From the NCBI RefSeq assembly GCF_016031655.1, contig NZ_JACCHQ010000013.1, positions 124,001-188,000 of the forward strand: 64,000 nt of DNA, given 5' to 3'. The notes below the pieces were generated by a model, which saw nothing but the letters and a program-made list of their open reading frames with translations, did not search any database and had not been told where the DNA came from. The DNA is from Bradyrhizobium glycinis. GTDB lineage: Bacteria; Pseudomonadota; Alphaproteobacteria; Rhizobiales; Xanthobacteraceae. The position numbers were made by a program, and so were the translations under genes. Below, one piece after another: positions 29,707 through 38,785 of the stretch (the first letter of the stretch is position 1; the number at the start of each line of letters is the position of its first letter).

Positions 29707-30807
29707 TTACTCCACCAATGCGAACTGCAGCAGCAGCGTCCTTTGCAGCATCGAGAAATTGTCGTCGGAGATCAGGGTCAGCACGGTCTCGCCCTCGGCC
29801 GTGACATGGGCGTCGATGCCTTCCATGTTGTCGATCTCGTGGCCGAGATCGGCTGCGAACAGCGTCAGGCCGTCGACGACGGCGCCCGGCGCGATCGACT
29901 TCAGCGGGATCGCACGGATGCGGATGTTGACGCCGGTGAACCAGGAGAATTTGCGTTCGAGGATGAGGAGATCGCCCGAGGGCAGCAGCACGGCGTCGCT
30001 GATGTCGAAATTCTCCGAGCGGCGCACGCTGAACTGGCCGGGCGTGGTGCCACCGATCAGGAAAGCGAGGAGATTGCCGTCGGCATCGAGCCCGCGCTCG
30101 GAGAAGGCGATCAGCGTGCCCGCGAGCGGCTGGGCGCTCTTGCCCGGTCCCTGCCCTTTGGGCACGACGACCATCGCCTCCAGCCCCTTGTTGTAAGGCA
30201 GCTTGCGCAAGGCCGGCGGGACGGCGATCACTTCGCCGCGGGCGCCGGTAGCACCCTTGGCGAAATCATAGCGCAGGATCTGGTTAACGCGTTCGAGCCC
30301 GACATAGACGAGGTTGCCGTCGCGCGCGAGCGACTCGGTGTCGTACCAGAGCCGCTTCTCGGTGATCGGCCGCCCGTCCGCGCCCAGCACCGGCGCAGCC
30401 TCGACGTCGGCGAGCCCGACCATCTCGCGGCCGGAATAGCGGATCGTGCCGGTGAACCAGCCGCCCTGATCGGAGATCGCGAGGAAGCGCTCGCCCTTGC
30501 CGTCGAGGAAGCGGAGGCCGGACAGGCCGCCGAAGCCGCGATAGGGCGAGGTCAGCACCAGGCCGCTGCGAAAATCGAGCGAGCCGAAGCGCGTGCGCGA
30601 GCGGTCGCGCGGCTCGAAATTGGCAATGCTCCGCGCATTGACCTCGACGCTGACCGGCGCGGTGACGGCATGCTCGAGCTGGAGGGCGCGCGGCGGCGGC
30701 TCGGTCTTGGGCTGCAGTTGCGCCTGCGCCAAGCGCGGCAGCGCGAGAGTGGAAAATCCCGCCGCCGCGAGGCTGACGAAGCTGCGGCGGGATGGATGCG
30801 TGCTCAC
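29707..30807 (-). CDS. esterase-like activity of phytase family protein
   Basis: Exported protein of 366 residues with a twin-arginine signal (SRRSFVSLAAAGFSTLALPRLAQA). The body has the phytase-like/esterase-like propeller motifs GFGGLSGLRFLDGKGERFLAISDQGGWF, GLEAMVVVP and DNMEGIDAHV. Enzymatic activity is suggested only by the family name. Translation starts at GTG 30807, whose bases overlap the cobT stop (GTGA), so it is coupled to cobT. Confidence 0.85.
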   Translation of the reverse strand: MSTHPSRRSFVSLAAAGFSTLALPRLAQAQLQPKTEPPPRALQLEHAVTAPVSVEVNARSIANFEPRDRSRTRFGSLDFRSGLVLTSPYRGFGGLSGLRFLDGKGERFLAISDQGGWFTGTIRYSGREMVGLADVEAAPVLGADGRPITEKRLWYDTESLARDGNLVYVGLERVNQILRYDFAKGATGARGEVIAVPPALRKLPYNKGLEAMVVVPKGQGPGKSAQPLAGTLIAFSERGLDADGNLLAFLIGGTTPGQFSVRRSENFDISDAVLLPSGDLLILERKFSWFTGVNIRIRAIPLKSIAPGAVVDGLTLFAADLGHEIDNMEGIDAHVTAEGETVLTLISDDNFSMLQRTLLLQFALVE

Positions 30808-32711
30808 GAATGCAATTTGCGTCGCGGGCGACCGGCCGCTGGCATTGGCGCTGTGTTGGTCTCACTGAACAGCTCGGCGAGCTTCTCTGTGATGGCGCCG
30901 CCGAGCTCCTCGGCATCCACGATCGTCACGGCGCGGCGATAATAGCGCGTCACGTCATGGCCGATGCCGATCGCGATCAGCTCGACCGGAGAGCGCGTCT
31001 CGATCTCCTCGATGATGTGGCGCAGATGCCGTTCGAGGTAATTGCCGGGATTGACCGACAGCGTGGAATCGTCGACTGGCGCGCCGTCCGAGATCATCAT
31101 CAGGATCTTGCGCTGCTCGGGGCGGCCGAGCAGGCGCTTGTGCGCCCAGTCCAGCGCCTCGCCGTCGATGTTCTCCTTCAGCAGCCCCTCGCGCATCATC
31201 AGGCCCAGGTTTTTCCGCGCACGGCGCCAGGGGGCGTCGGCGGACTTGTAGATGATGTGGCGGAGATCGTTGAGGCGGCCGGGATTGGCCGGCTTGCCGG
31301 CGGCAAGCCACGCCTCGCGCGATTGCCCGCCCTTCCAGGCGCGCGTGGTGAAGCCGAGAATCTCGACCTTGACGCCGCAACGCTCCAGCGTGCGCGCGAG
31401 GATGTCGGCACAGGTCGCGGCGACCGTGATCGGGCGGCCGCGCATCGAGCCGGAATTGTCGAGCAGCAGCGTCACCACGGTGTCGCGGAACGTCGCCTCC
31501 TTCTCGTGCATGAAGGACAGCGGGTGATAAGGATCGGTGACGACGCGCGACAGGCGCGCGGGGTCCAGAATGCCCTCTTCGAGATCGAACTCCCAGGCGC
31601 GGTTCTGCTGCGCCATCAGGCGGCGCTGCAGCCGGTTGGCGAGACGGGCGACGATGCCTTGCAGATGTGCGAGCTGCTTGTCGAGATAGGCGCGCAGCCG
31701 CTCCAGCTCGTCATGGTCGCAGAGATCCTCGGCGGCGATGACCTCGTCGAACTTGGGCGCGAAGGCGTGATATTCCGGCCCGCGCGGCTCGTTCCTGCCG
31801 TGCTGATTCGGGCGCGTCGCCTCGCCCGGCGTCTCGTCGTCACCGAGCTCGCCGTCGTCGAAGGTGTCGGAGGTGGAGGCCTGCGCGCTTTCCATCGCGC
31901 TCTCGCTCATCTCCTCCGAGGTTGCCTGCGCCTGGTCGGCGCTCATCTCCTGCGCGGCGTCGGAATCGGGCGAGCCCTCGGCGCCGGACTGGTCATTGTC
32001 GCCGTCCTGGTTCTCGTCGTTCTCGTCATTGTCCTCGCTGTCGGCGTTGCGCTCGTCGCCGAGCTCGAGCGCCGAGAGCAGGTCATGCACGGCATCGCCG
32101 AACTTGGTTTGATCCTCGAGCACGCCGTCGAGCCGGTCGAGCCGCTTGCCGATCTTGTCTTCGAGGATCGGCCGCCAGAGGTCGACCATCTTCTTGGCCG
32201 CCGTCGGCGGCGCCATGCCGGTGAGGCGCTCGCGCACCAGCATCGCCAGCGCGTCCGCCAGCGGCGCGTCGGCGCGGTCGGTGATCTCGTCGAACTTGCC
32301 GCGGTGGAAATGGTCGTCGAGCATGGCCGTGAGGTTCTTGGCAACGCCCGCCATGCGGCGCGCGCCGATCGCCTCGACGCGGGCCTGCTCCACCGCCTCG
32401 AACACGCCGCGCGCCTGCGGATTGCCGGGCATCAGCTTGCGGTGAACCTTGGGATCGTGACAGGCGAGCTTGAGCGCGATGGAATCGGCATGGCCGCGGA
32501 CGATCGCGGCGTCACGCTTGCTCATCTTGCGCGCCGGCTCGGGCAGCCGCGCCTTGCCAGGCGCAAGGCCCGGGCGTTCGGCCGCGAAGGAGACGTCGAG
32601 CTCGGGCGCCTTCGCGATCGCCTTCAGACAGGAGGCGACCGAGCGCTTGAACGGCTCGGTCGGTGCTTCCTTGTTGCTGCGGAATTTGGAGTTGGATGAT
32701 GATGTGCTCAT
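30804..32711 (-). CDS. cobT: cobaltochelatase subunit CobT
   Basis: Chelatase component of the aerobic cobalamin pathway. With CobS it forms the AAA+/vWA complex that drives CobN to insert cobalt into hydrogenobyrinic acid a,c-diamide. The 635-residue chain starts at ATG 32711. The conserved N-terminal part is followed by a long acidic linker (about residues 215-300, many Asp/Glu/Asn) and a C-terminal von Willebrand A domain with MIDAS motif DNSGSM near residue 417. Length is normal. The start overlaps the end of the GNAT gene and the end overlaps the esterase gene. A same-size open frame on the other strand is an artefact of GC-rich codon use. Confidence 0.95.
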   Translation of the reverse strand: MSTSSSNSKFRSNKEAPTEPFKRSVASCLKAIAKAPELDVSFAAERPGLAPGKARLPEPARKMSKRDAAIVRGHADSIALKLACHDPKVHRKLMPGNPQARGVFEAVEQARVEAIGARRMAGVAKNLTAMLDDHFHRGKFDEITDRADAPLADALAMLVRERLTGMAPPTAAKKMVDLWRPILEDKIGKRLDRLDGVLEDQTKFGDAVHDLLSALELGDERNADSEDNDENDENQDGDNDQSGAEGSPDSDAAQEMSADQAQATSEEMSESAMESAQASTSDTFDDGELGDDETPGEATRPNQHGRNEPRGPEYHAFAPKFDEVIAAEDLCDHDELERLRAYLDKQLAHLQGIVARLANRLQRRLMAQQNRAWEFDLEEGILDPARLSRVVTDPYHPLSFMHEKEATFRDTVVTLLLDNSGSMRGRPITVAATCADILARTLERCGVKVEILGFTTRAWKGGQSREAWLAAGKPANPGRLNDLRHIIYKSADAPWRRARKNLGLMMREGLLKENIDGEALDWAHKRLLGRPEQRKILMMISDGAPVDDSTLSVNPGNYLERHLRHIIEEIETRSPVELIAIGIGHDVTRYYRRAVTIVDAEELGGAITEKLAELFSETNTAPMPAAGRPRRKLHS

Positions 32712-33118
32712 AGCGACTTCGTAAACGAATGGCGCGTCACCCCGCCGGGATAGCCGTCGATGGTGCCGAATTCCTGGTACCCGCAAGAACGATAGAAGCC
32801 CGGCGCCTGGAAACTCATCGTATCGACATGGGCTCGGATCGCGCCGAGCCGCCTTGCCTCGTCCTCGATCGCCGCGATCAGCTTCGTGCCGTGTCCCTTG
32901 CCGCGCTGCTTCTGGTCGATCCAGAAATACTGGATGAACAGAACCGTGGACCAGAGCTGACCGACGATGCCGCCGACGATCTTGCGGCCGTCCTTCAGCG
33001 AAACCGCGATGCTCTTGACTTTCTGCTTCCCAAACTTCTCGTCGTTGTAAGCGCCGAGACCGGCGAGCACAGCCTTCTTGGTGGTCCCAATGGTGCGCTC
33101 GACGGTGATTGATGGCAT
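32708..33118 (-). CDS. GNAT family N-acetyltransferase
   Basis: A 136-residue acetyltransferase with the acetyl-CoA loop QRGKGHGTKLIAAIEDEA and the C-terminal APGFYRSCGYQEFGTIDGY pattern of the GNAT fold. It sits between cobS (3-bp gap) and cobT (4-bp overlap), so it is co-translated with the cobaltochelatase genes. The substrate is unknown. A role in cobalamin synthesis is suggested only by position. Confidence 0.88.
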   Translation of the reverse strand: MPSITVERTIGTTKKAVLAGLGAYNDEKFGKQKVKSIAVSLKDGRKIVGGIVGQLWSTVLFIQYFWIDQKQRGKGHGTKLIAAIEDEARRLGAIRAHVDTMSFQAPGFYRSCGYQEFGTIDGYPGGVTRHSFTKSL

Positions 33119-33121
33119 GGT

Positions 33122-34120
33122 CTAGCTGAGCGCGACGTTGACCGCCGATTCCGGCAGCTCCGCATTGAAGCAGCGCTGGTAGAACTCGGCGACCAGGGGC
33201 CGTTCGAGTTCGTCGCACTTGTTGAGGAAGGTGACACGGAACGCAAAGCCGATATCGCCGAAGATGTCGGAGTTTTCCGCCCAAGTGATCACCGTACGCG
33301 GGCTCATCACCGTCGACAGATCGCCATTGGCAAAGGCGTTGCGGGTGAGGTCGGCGAGGCGCACCATCTTGTTGACGATGTCGCGGCCCTCCTGGCTGCG
33401 ATAGTGCTTGGCCTTGGCCAGCACGATCTCGACTTCCTCGTCGTGGCTGAGATAGTTCAGCGTGGTGACGATCGACCAGCGGTCCATCTGGCCCTGGTTG
33501 ATCTGCTGGGTACCGTGATAGAGGCCCGAGGTATCGCCGAGGCCGACGGTGTTGGCGGTGGCGAACAGCCGGAAGGCCGGATGCGGCTTGATCACCTTGT
33601 TCTGGTCGAGCAGCGTCAGGCGACCCGAGACCTCCAGCACGCGCTGGATCACGAACATCACGTCCGGGCGTCCGGCGTCGTATTCGTCGAACACCAGCGC
33701 GACGTTGTTCTGCAGCGCCCAGGGCAGGATGCCGTCGCGGAATTCGGTGACTTGCTTGCCGTCGCGGACCACGATGGAGTCCTTGCCGACGAGGTCGATG
33801 CGGCTGATGTGGCTGTCGAGATTGACGCGCACGCAGGGCCAGTTCAGACGGGCGGCGACCTGCTCGATATGGGTGGATTTGCCGGTGCCGTGATAGCCGG
33901 TGACCATCACGCGGCGGTTCTTGGCAAAGCCCGCGAGAATGGCCAGCGTGGTGGCGCGGTCGAAGCGGTAATCGGCGTCGACTTCGGGCACGTGAGGATC
34001 GACTTCGGAATAGGCCGGGACTTCGAGATCGCTGTCGATCCCGAATACCTGGCGCACCGACACCTTCATGTCGGGCAGGCCGGAAACTTCCTCAACTTTG
34101 GACAGGGCGGCGGTCGTCAT
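33122..34120 (-). CDS. cobS: cobaltochelatase subunit CobS
   Basis: AAA+ ATPase of the CobNST cobaltochelatase, 332 residues. ATG at 34120 is preceded by GGAGG at ideal spacing. An upstream in-frame start at 34165 is not needed. Walker A GYHGTGKST is at 75-83 and Walker B ALVFDEYDAG at 141-150. The sequence HPAFRLFATANTVGLGDTSGLYHGT is characteristic. First gene of the cobS-GNAT-cobT-esterase operon. CobN is not in the window. Confidence 0.96.
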   Translation of the reverse strand: MTTAALSKVEEVSGLPDMKVSVRQVFGIDSDLEVPAYSEVDPHVPEVDADYRFDRATTLAILAGFAKNRRVMVTGYHGTGKSTHIEQVAARLNWPCVRVNLDSHISRIDLVGKDSIVVRDGKQVTEFRDGILPWALQNNVALVFDEYDAGRPDVMFVIQRVLEVSGRLTLLDQNKVIKPHPAFRLFATANTVGLGDTSGLYHGTQQINQGQMDRWSIVTTLNYLSHDEEVEIVLAKAKHYRSQEGRDIVNKMVRLADLTRNAFANGDLSTVMSPRTVITWAENSDIFGDIGFAFRVTFLNKCDELERPLVAEFYQRCFNAELPESAVNVALS

Positions 34121-34413
34121 CAATCCTCCGAGGTCCCGGGCGGTCCCGAAACCGGTTATTCGCACGTTGGCTGCGGCTGGGTGCTGATCATCAACCTATC
34201 AGAGACAACGAGCCGGCAGAAGCCCGCCCACCAATCAAAGTTCCGTTGTCTTTTCATTTAGATAGGCAAGGAACGCAGTTTTTGGAGGGCTGCCTTGCGA
34301 ATCACGCCGAAATTCCGGCGGGTCGCGCCCAATCCATGCGAATGGTACTTTGGCCGTATGCAGTTACTTATGTAGGGTCCGAAGCCCCATGCTCCAGCCC
34401 TTCAAGAGACGAC

Positions 34414-35070
34414 GTGACGTCCTTTCTCGATCCCCTCATCGCCTTCGTTTCCGCCCATGCGTGGCTGGCTTATCTAACCCTGTTCCTGGCGGCGCTGCTC
34501 GAAGCCGTTCCGGTGGTGGGATCGGTGATCCCCGGCTCGACCATCATCCTGGCGCTGAGCGCCCTGGTCCCCGGCGGCGAATTGCAGCTGCCATGGGTGC
34601 TCTTGGCGGCCGCAACTGGTGCCGTACTCGGCGACGGGTCGGCCTATTGGATCGGGCACAGGCGGCAGCGCGAGATCCTCGACACCTGGCCGCTGACCAA
34701 TTATCCGCGCGTCGTCGCCGAGAGCGAGAATTTCTTCCACCGCTTCGGCACCTGGGCCGTGTTCTTCGCCCGCTTCGTGCCGCCGATCCGCGCCTTCGTG
34801 CCCGTGACGGCCGGCGCGCTGGGCATGGCGCCCGCGACATTCTATGCCGTGAACATCCCGGCGATCCTGGCCTGGGCGCCGGCTCATGTGCTGCCGGGCG
34901 TGCTGGCCGTGTCGGCCCTGCATGAATATGCGGGGCTGCATCATCATACGCATGGCGGCAAACACATCTGGATGCTGACCGTGGTCGGCGTTGCGATCGT
35001 GCTCGGCCTGGGGATGTGGATCTATCGCCGGCGGAATGGCGGCGGCGCGACGGCAAAGCCGCAGGTTTAG
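34414..35070 (+). CDS. DedA family membrane protein
   Basis: DedA/SNARE-associated-like inner-membrane protein, about 218 residues. The motif EAVPVVGSVIPGSTIILALSAL, the GDGSAYWIGH segment and FFARFVPPIRAFVPVTAGALGM with its conserved arginines are diagnostic of undecaprenyl-phosphate/lipid flippase-like DedA proteins. GTG at 34414 begins right before the first amphipathic helix. In-frame ATGs at 34336/34342 and a start at 34246 would add an unlikely polar leader. A His-rich loop (LHHHTHGGKH) precedes the last helix. It diverges from cobS across about 290 bp. Confidence 0.85.
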   Translation: MTSFLDPLIAFVSAHAWLAYLTLFLAALLEAVPVVGSVIPGSTIILALSALVPGGELQLPWVLLAAATGAVLGDGSAYWIGHRRQREILDTWPLTNYPRVVAESENFFHRFGTWAVFFARFVPPIRAFVPVTAGALGMAPATFYAVNIPAILAWAPAHVLPGVLAVSALHEYAGLHHHTHGGKHIWMLTVVGVAIVLGLGMWIYRRRNGGGATAKPQV

Positions 35071-35209
35071 GGAGACGCCGCATCACAAGCGCCGCCCTGC
35101 GTTCGCAGGCACCGAGTTCGTTGCGAGAGCATCGCACCCATGACATCCGTGTGATTGACCTGCTTCACCGCCAGCGGCACGTTGGCCCAGTCCTCGCGCC
35201 TGTCACCCC

Positions 35210-36109
35210 ATGTTCACCATCGCCAGCCTCTGGATTCCCTTCACCATCGTGGCCGCGCTCGGGCAGGTCGCGCGCAATGCGATGCAGCGGTCGTTGACCA
35301 AGCCGCTGGGGACCTGGGGCGCGACCAATATCCGCTTCCTGTTCGGCTTTCCGTTCTCGCTGCTGTTCCTGGGGCTGGTGCTGCTCGCGACCGGCGATCA
35401 TCTGAGCGCGCCGCCGGCCATGTTCTGGCCGTGGCTGCTCTTGGGAGCACTCAGCCAGATCGTCGCCACCGGCCTGATGCTGCTCGCGATGAACGACCGC
35501 TCGTTTGTCGTGACGACGGCCTACCTGAAGACCGAGGCGATCCAGACCGCGATCTTCGGCTTCGTCTTCCTCGGCGATCACCTGACCTGGCTGAAGGTGC
35601 TGGCGATCGTGATCGCCACCATCGGCGTCGTCATCACCGCGCTCCGCCCCGGCGGCGAGAGGAGCTTTGCCGAGCTGAAGCCGACCATCACCGGCCTGGT
35701 TGCCGCGGCGGCCTTCGCGCTGTCAGCGGTCGGCTTTCGCGGCGCCATCATCAATGTGCCCGGCGTGTCCTTCGTGACCGCAGCGTCAATCACGCTGGTG
35801 CTCGGCCTGTTCGTGCAGACGCTGATCCTGACGATCTACCTGCTCTGGCGCACGCCAGACGTGCTGCGAGGAATCCTCAGGTTATGGCGACCGTCGATGC
35901 TCGCGGGCTTTATCGGCGCCTTCGCCTCGCAATTCTGGTTCCTCGCCTTTGCGCTGACGGCCGCCGCCAACGTCCGCACGCTCGCCTTGATCGAGGTGCT
36001 GTTCGCGCAAGCCGTCGCCTACTATTCGTTCAAGCAGCCGGTCGCGCCGCGGGAGCTTGCGGGTATCGCGCTGATTGTCTTGGGCGTCGCGCTGCTGGTG
36101 GGAGTCTAA
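35210..36109 (+). CDS. DMT superfamily transporter (EamA domains)
   Basis: Ten-helix drug/metabolite transporter of 299 residues made of two EamA repeats. GDHLTWLKVLAIVIATIGVVITALRPG closes the first repeat, and PVAPRELAGIALIVLGVALLVGV closes the second. ATG at 35210. The substrate is unknown. A palindromic repeat follows directly after the stop. Confidence 0.87.
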   Translation: MFTIASLWIPFTIVAALGQVARNAMQRSLTKPLGTWGATNIRFLFGFPFSLLFLGLVLLATGDHLSAPPAMFWPWLLLGALSQIVATGLMLLAMNDRSFVVTTAYLKTEAIQTAIFGFVFLGDHLTWLKVLAIVIATIGVVITALRPGGERSFAELKPTITGLVAAAAFALSAVGFRGAIINVPGVSFVTAASITLVLGLFVQTLILTIYLLWRTPDVLRGILRLWRPSMLAGFIGAFASQFWFLAFALTAAANVRTLALIEVLFAQAVAYYSFKQPVAPRELAGIALIVLGVALLVGV

Positions 36110-36112
36110 CCG

Positions 36113-36232
36113 TCATTCCGGGGCGACGCGCAGCGTCAAACTATGGTGCGCAATTGCGCACCTGAGAATCTCGAGATCCCCCGATGCGCAATTGCGCATC
36201 TGAGGTCTGGTCCTTCGGACCATCCCGGATGA
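36113..36232. repeat. palindrome cluster with GCGCAATTGCGC cores
   Basis: Contains GGTGCGCAATTGCGCACC (36145-36162), a degenerate GAGAATCTCGAGATCC block and ATGCGCAATTGCGCAT (36184-36199), framed by CATTCCGGGGCG-like and ATCCCGGATGACG ends. Same family as 39650-39765. It lies between convergent genes. Confidence 0.8.
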
Positions 36233-36246
36233 CGCGCTCCGCGCGG

Positions 36247-36729
36247 TCAGTTCCTATCTTCCGGCAGCGTCGGCAGCGGCGAGACCTCGATGCCCTCCTC
36301 GATCAGCGACTTTGCCTCTTCGGGCGAAGCCTCGCCGTAGATCGGGCGGTGCTCCTTATCGCCGTAATGCATGGCGCGGGCTTCGTTGGCAAAGCGCTCG
36401 CCGACATTGTCGGCGTTCTTGACGATGTGGTCGCGCAGCTCTTTCAGCTTGGCGCGCAACTCGCGCTCCTGCGCCATCAGCAGCGAGGTCGGCCCTGACG
36501 GCGCAGCCTCGGGCGCGGTCGCGGCCACGGGCTCCGCCGGCGGCGTGGCGCGGCCGCGCCCCTTCTTGCCGACGACGCGCGGCGCCATGATCGCCTTGTC
36601 GACCTTGGCCGAGCCGCAGATCGGGCAGGTCACGAGCTTCCGCCTCACCTGCGAATCATAGGCGGACGAACTCTGGAACCAGCTCTCGAAGTCGTGGTCG
36701 CGGTCGCAGCGCAGCGCGTAGCGGATCAT
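36247..36729 (-). CDS. DUF1178 family zinc-ribbon-like protein
   Basis: A 160-residue protein of the DUF1178 family. The N-terminus MIRYALRCDRDHDFESWFQSS and the CPICGSAKVDKAIMAPRV motif, with paired cysteines, are characteristic of this alpha/betaproteobacterial family and suggest metal binding. The middle is an Ala/Pro-rich linker and the C-terminus is charged. Function unknown. It overlaps the upstream nitrilase gene by 4 bp, so it is the last gene of the comF-grxC-nitrilase-DUF1178 block. Confidence 0.9.
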   Translation of the reverse strand: MIRYALRCDRDHDFESWFQSSSAYDSQVRRKLVTCPICGSAKVDKAIMAPRVVGKKGRGRATPPAEPVAATAPEAAPSGPTSLLMAQERELRAKLKELRDHIVKNADNVGERFANEARAMHYGDKEHRPIYGEASPEEAKSLIEEGIEVSPLPTLPEDRN

Positions 36730-37604
36730 GCCGAGCCCCGCACGAGGTGCAAATGGTCCGGCCCGGCCTTGGGATCGGAGACGCCGAAGCGGCGGCCGTG
36801 CTGGAGCGATGGAATCGCGCGGCGCGCCGTCTCGACCTTGGCCGGGTCGATCTTGGCCATGATGATGCCCGGCTCGACATCGCCCTCGGCGAGGATCTCG
36901 CCCCAGGGATCGACGATCAGCGAATGACCATAGGTCTCGCGCTTGTTCTCATGCAGGCCTGCCTGCGCCGCGGCAAAGATGAAGCAGCCGGTCTCGATCG
37001 CGCGGGCGCGCAGCAGCACGTGCCAATGCGCTTCACCGGTCTTGCGGGTGAACGCCGACGGCACGGTGATGAAATAGGCGCCGCTTTCGGCCAGCGCGCG
37101 GTACAGCGCGGGGAAGCGCACGTCGTAGCAGATCGTCAAGCCGAGACGGCCCCAGGGCAGATCCGAGATCACCGCGGTCTCACCCGGCTGGTAATTGGCG
37201 GATTCGCGATAGCTCTCGCCGTCCGGCAGCTCGATGTCGAACATGTGGATCTTGTCGTAGCTCGCGAGCACATTGCCCTCGGGCCCGATCAGGAAGGAGC
37301 GGTTGACCGCCTTCTCCGGCGAGAAGCGCAGCGCCAGCGAGCCGACATGGAGGTGAATCTGCAGCTCCGCGGCGAGCGCCCGGTAGGCCTTCAGCGAGGT
37401 GTCGTCCTCTTCGCTCTGGAGATGCTCGAACAATGCCTTGCGGTTCACCTGCATCATGTTGCTGACTTCGGGCGTCTGCACGTAATCGGCGCCATTGGCA
37501 GCCGCCTGGCGGATCAGCTTCGTGGCCTGCTCGAGGCTCGGCCCGGGCATCAGGCCGGTGCGCATCTGCACCATGGCCGCCGTGAACGTGCGGTTCTCGC
37601 TCAT
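36726..37604 (-). CDS. carbon-nitrogen hydrolase (nitrilase superfamily, Nit-like)
   Basis: Amidase of the nitrilase superfamily, 292 residues. The catalytic triad is visible as Glu46 (QTPEVSN), Lys118 (SYDKIHMFD) and Cys159 (LTICYDVRFP). The sequence resembles Nit1/Nit2-type omega-amidases that hydrolyse deaminated glutathione, which would fit its coupling to glutaredoxin. That link is an inference. ATG at 37604 overlaps the grxC stop (ATGA). The longer frame to 37832 is non-coding in character. Confidence 0.92.
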   Translation of the reverse strand: MSENRTFTAAMVQMRTGLMPGPSLEQATKLIRQAAANGADYVQTPEVSNMMQVNRKALFEHLQSEEDDTSLKAYRALAAELQIHLHVGSLALRFSPEKAVNRSFLIGPEGNVLASYDKIHMFDIELPDGESYRESANYQPGETAVISDLPWGRLGLTICYDVRFPALYRALAESGAYFITVPSAFTRKTGEAHWHVLLRARAIETGCFIFAAAQAGLHENKRETYGHSLIVDPWGEILAEGDVEPGIIMAKIDPAKVETARRAIPSLQHGRRFGVSDPKAGPDHLHLVRGSA

Positions 37605-37876
37605 GACGTGGCCTTCACGCTTTCGAGCATGCCATCGAGCTTGCCTGCGCGGTCGAGCGCGTAGAGATCGTCGCAGCCGCCGACATGGGTACCGCCGATC
37701 CAGATCTGCGGGAAGGTCGAAACCTGGCCGGCGCGGCCGTACATTTCCTGGCGCCAGGACGGGTTCTTGGCGACGTCGAATTCGGTAAAAGTCGCCTTCT
37801 TGCGGGTCAGCAGCGACTTGGCGGCGGAACAATAGCCGCAGCCCGGCCGGGTGTAGATCTCGACGGCAGCAGTCAT
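37601..37876 (-). CDS. grxC: glutaredoxin 3
   Basis: A 91-residue monodomain glutaredoxin. The dithiol active site CGYC (Cys13, Cys16) is in IYTRPGCGYC, followed by the TFPQIWI cis-proline loop and GGCDDLYALD glutathione-binding motif. ATG at 37876 gives the usual short N-terminus. ATG at 37894 would add six residues. Cytoplasmic thiol-disulfide reductase using glutathione. Translationally coupled to the nitrilase gene. Confidence 0.95.
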   Translation of the reverse strand: MTAAVEIYTRPGCGYCSAAKSLLTRKKATFTEFDVAKNPSWRQEMYGRAGQVSTFPQIWIGGTHVGGCDDLYALDRAGKLDGMLESVKATS

Positions 37877-37911
37877 TTCGTCTGGCGCTCTCATGTCATG
37901 AATTCGTTGAA

Positions 37912-38721
37912 TTATATGGGACGGGGGCCGCTCTGGACAACCCGCGCAAAGACCAGCACGTCGACCTGGGCCGCCTTGGCGCGCAACAGGGCTCGCGCGC
38001 AGGCATCGAGCGTCGCCCCAGACGTCAGGACATCGTCGATCAGGACAACGCGGCGGCCCTGGACCTCGGCCTGGCGGTCGGGAGATACCTGGAATGCGCC
38101 CTGCACATTGGTGGCGCGCTGGGCCCGGGACAGGCCGATCTGCTGCTCCGTGGCGCGCACCCGCCGCAGCACGTCGCCCCGAACCTTGACCCCGCTCTGC
38201 CGCTCGATCACGCGTGCGAGCGCGCCGGACTGGTTGTAACGGCGCCGCCAGGCCCGCCGCCAATGCAGGGGCACGGGCACCAGCATGTCGGCGCCGGTCA
38301 GCAACTCGCGGCCCGCACGCGCCATCCAGCGGCCCATGGCCGGCGCCAGATCGGTGCGGTCCTGGTACTTCAGCGCATGCACCAGCGAGCGTGCCACGTC
38401 GTCATAGCGCACCGCCGCGCGCGCCCGCTGATAGGCCGGCGGGCTCGCGATCGCCTCCATCGACAGCATCTCCGGGCCGGGGTCATAAACGAAAGGAATG
38501 CCGAGTCGCGGGCAATAGGGTCGTTCGATGAACGACAGCCGGGCCCAGCACGAGGCGCAAACGCCCTCGCCATCGACCGGCTCGTGGCAGGATACGCACT
38601 GTGCCGGCAGCGCGATGTCGAGCGCCAGCCGCGCCGCCCGCGCCACCACGTGGCGGCTGGCGGTCCATGCGCTCCGCAGCGGTGCGGCGATGGAACGGAT
38701 GGTGGTGGCGTCGGCTTCCAT
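37912..38721 (-). CDS. ComF family protein (phosphoribosyltransferase-like)
   Basis: A 269-residue protein with an N-terminal zinc-ribbon pattern (PAQCVSCHEPVDGEGVCASCW) and a C-terminal type I phosphoribosyltransferase motif VVLIDDVLTSGAT. Both are features of ComF/GntX proteins involved in DNA uptake or nucleotide salvage. The family role in this group is uncertain. It is the first gene of the block and diverges from the methyltransferase gene at 38786. Confidence 0.92.
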   Translation of the reverse strand: MEADATTIRSIAAPLRSAWTASRHVVARAARLALDIALPAQCVSCHEPVDGEGVCASCWARLSFIERPYCPRLGIPFVYDPGPEMLSMEAIASPPAYQRARAAVRYDDVARSLVHALKYQDRTDLAPAMGRWMARAGRELLTGADMLVPVPLHWRRAWRRRYNQSGALARVIERQSGVKVRGDVLRRVRATEQQIGLSRAQRATNVQGAFQVSPDRQAEVQGRRVVLIDDVLTSGATLDACARALLRAKAAQVDVLVFARVVQSGPRPI

Positions 38722-38785
38722 GTGGGGAGGCTAACGCTGCACGCAGCGGATTGCCAGAACTGTGGAGATCGGCGTAACCAGCGGC

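Noticed and set aside
30792..32699. 635-codon open frame antisense to cobT
   Set aside because: Arises from GC-rich third positions opposite cobT. No recognisable protein and no ribosome site.
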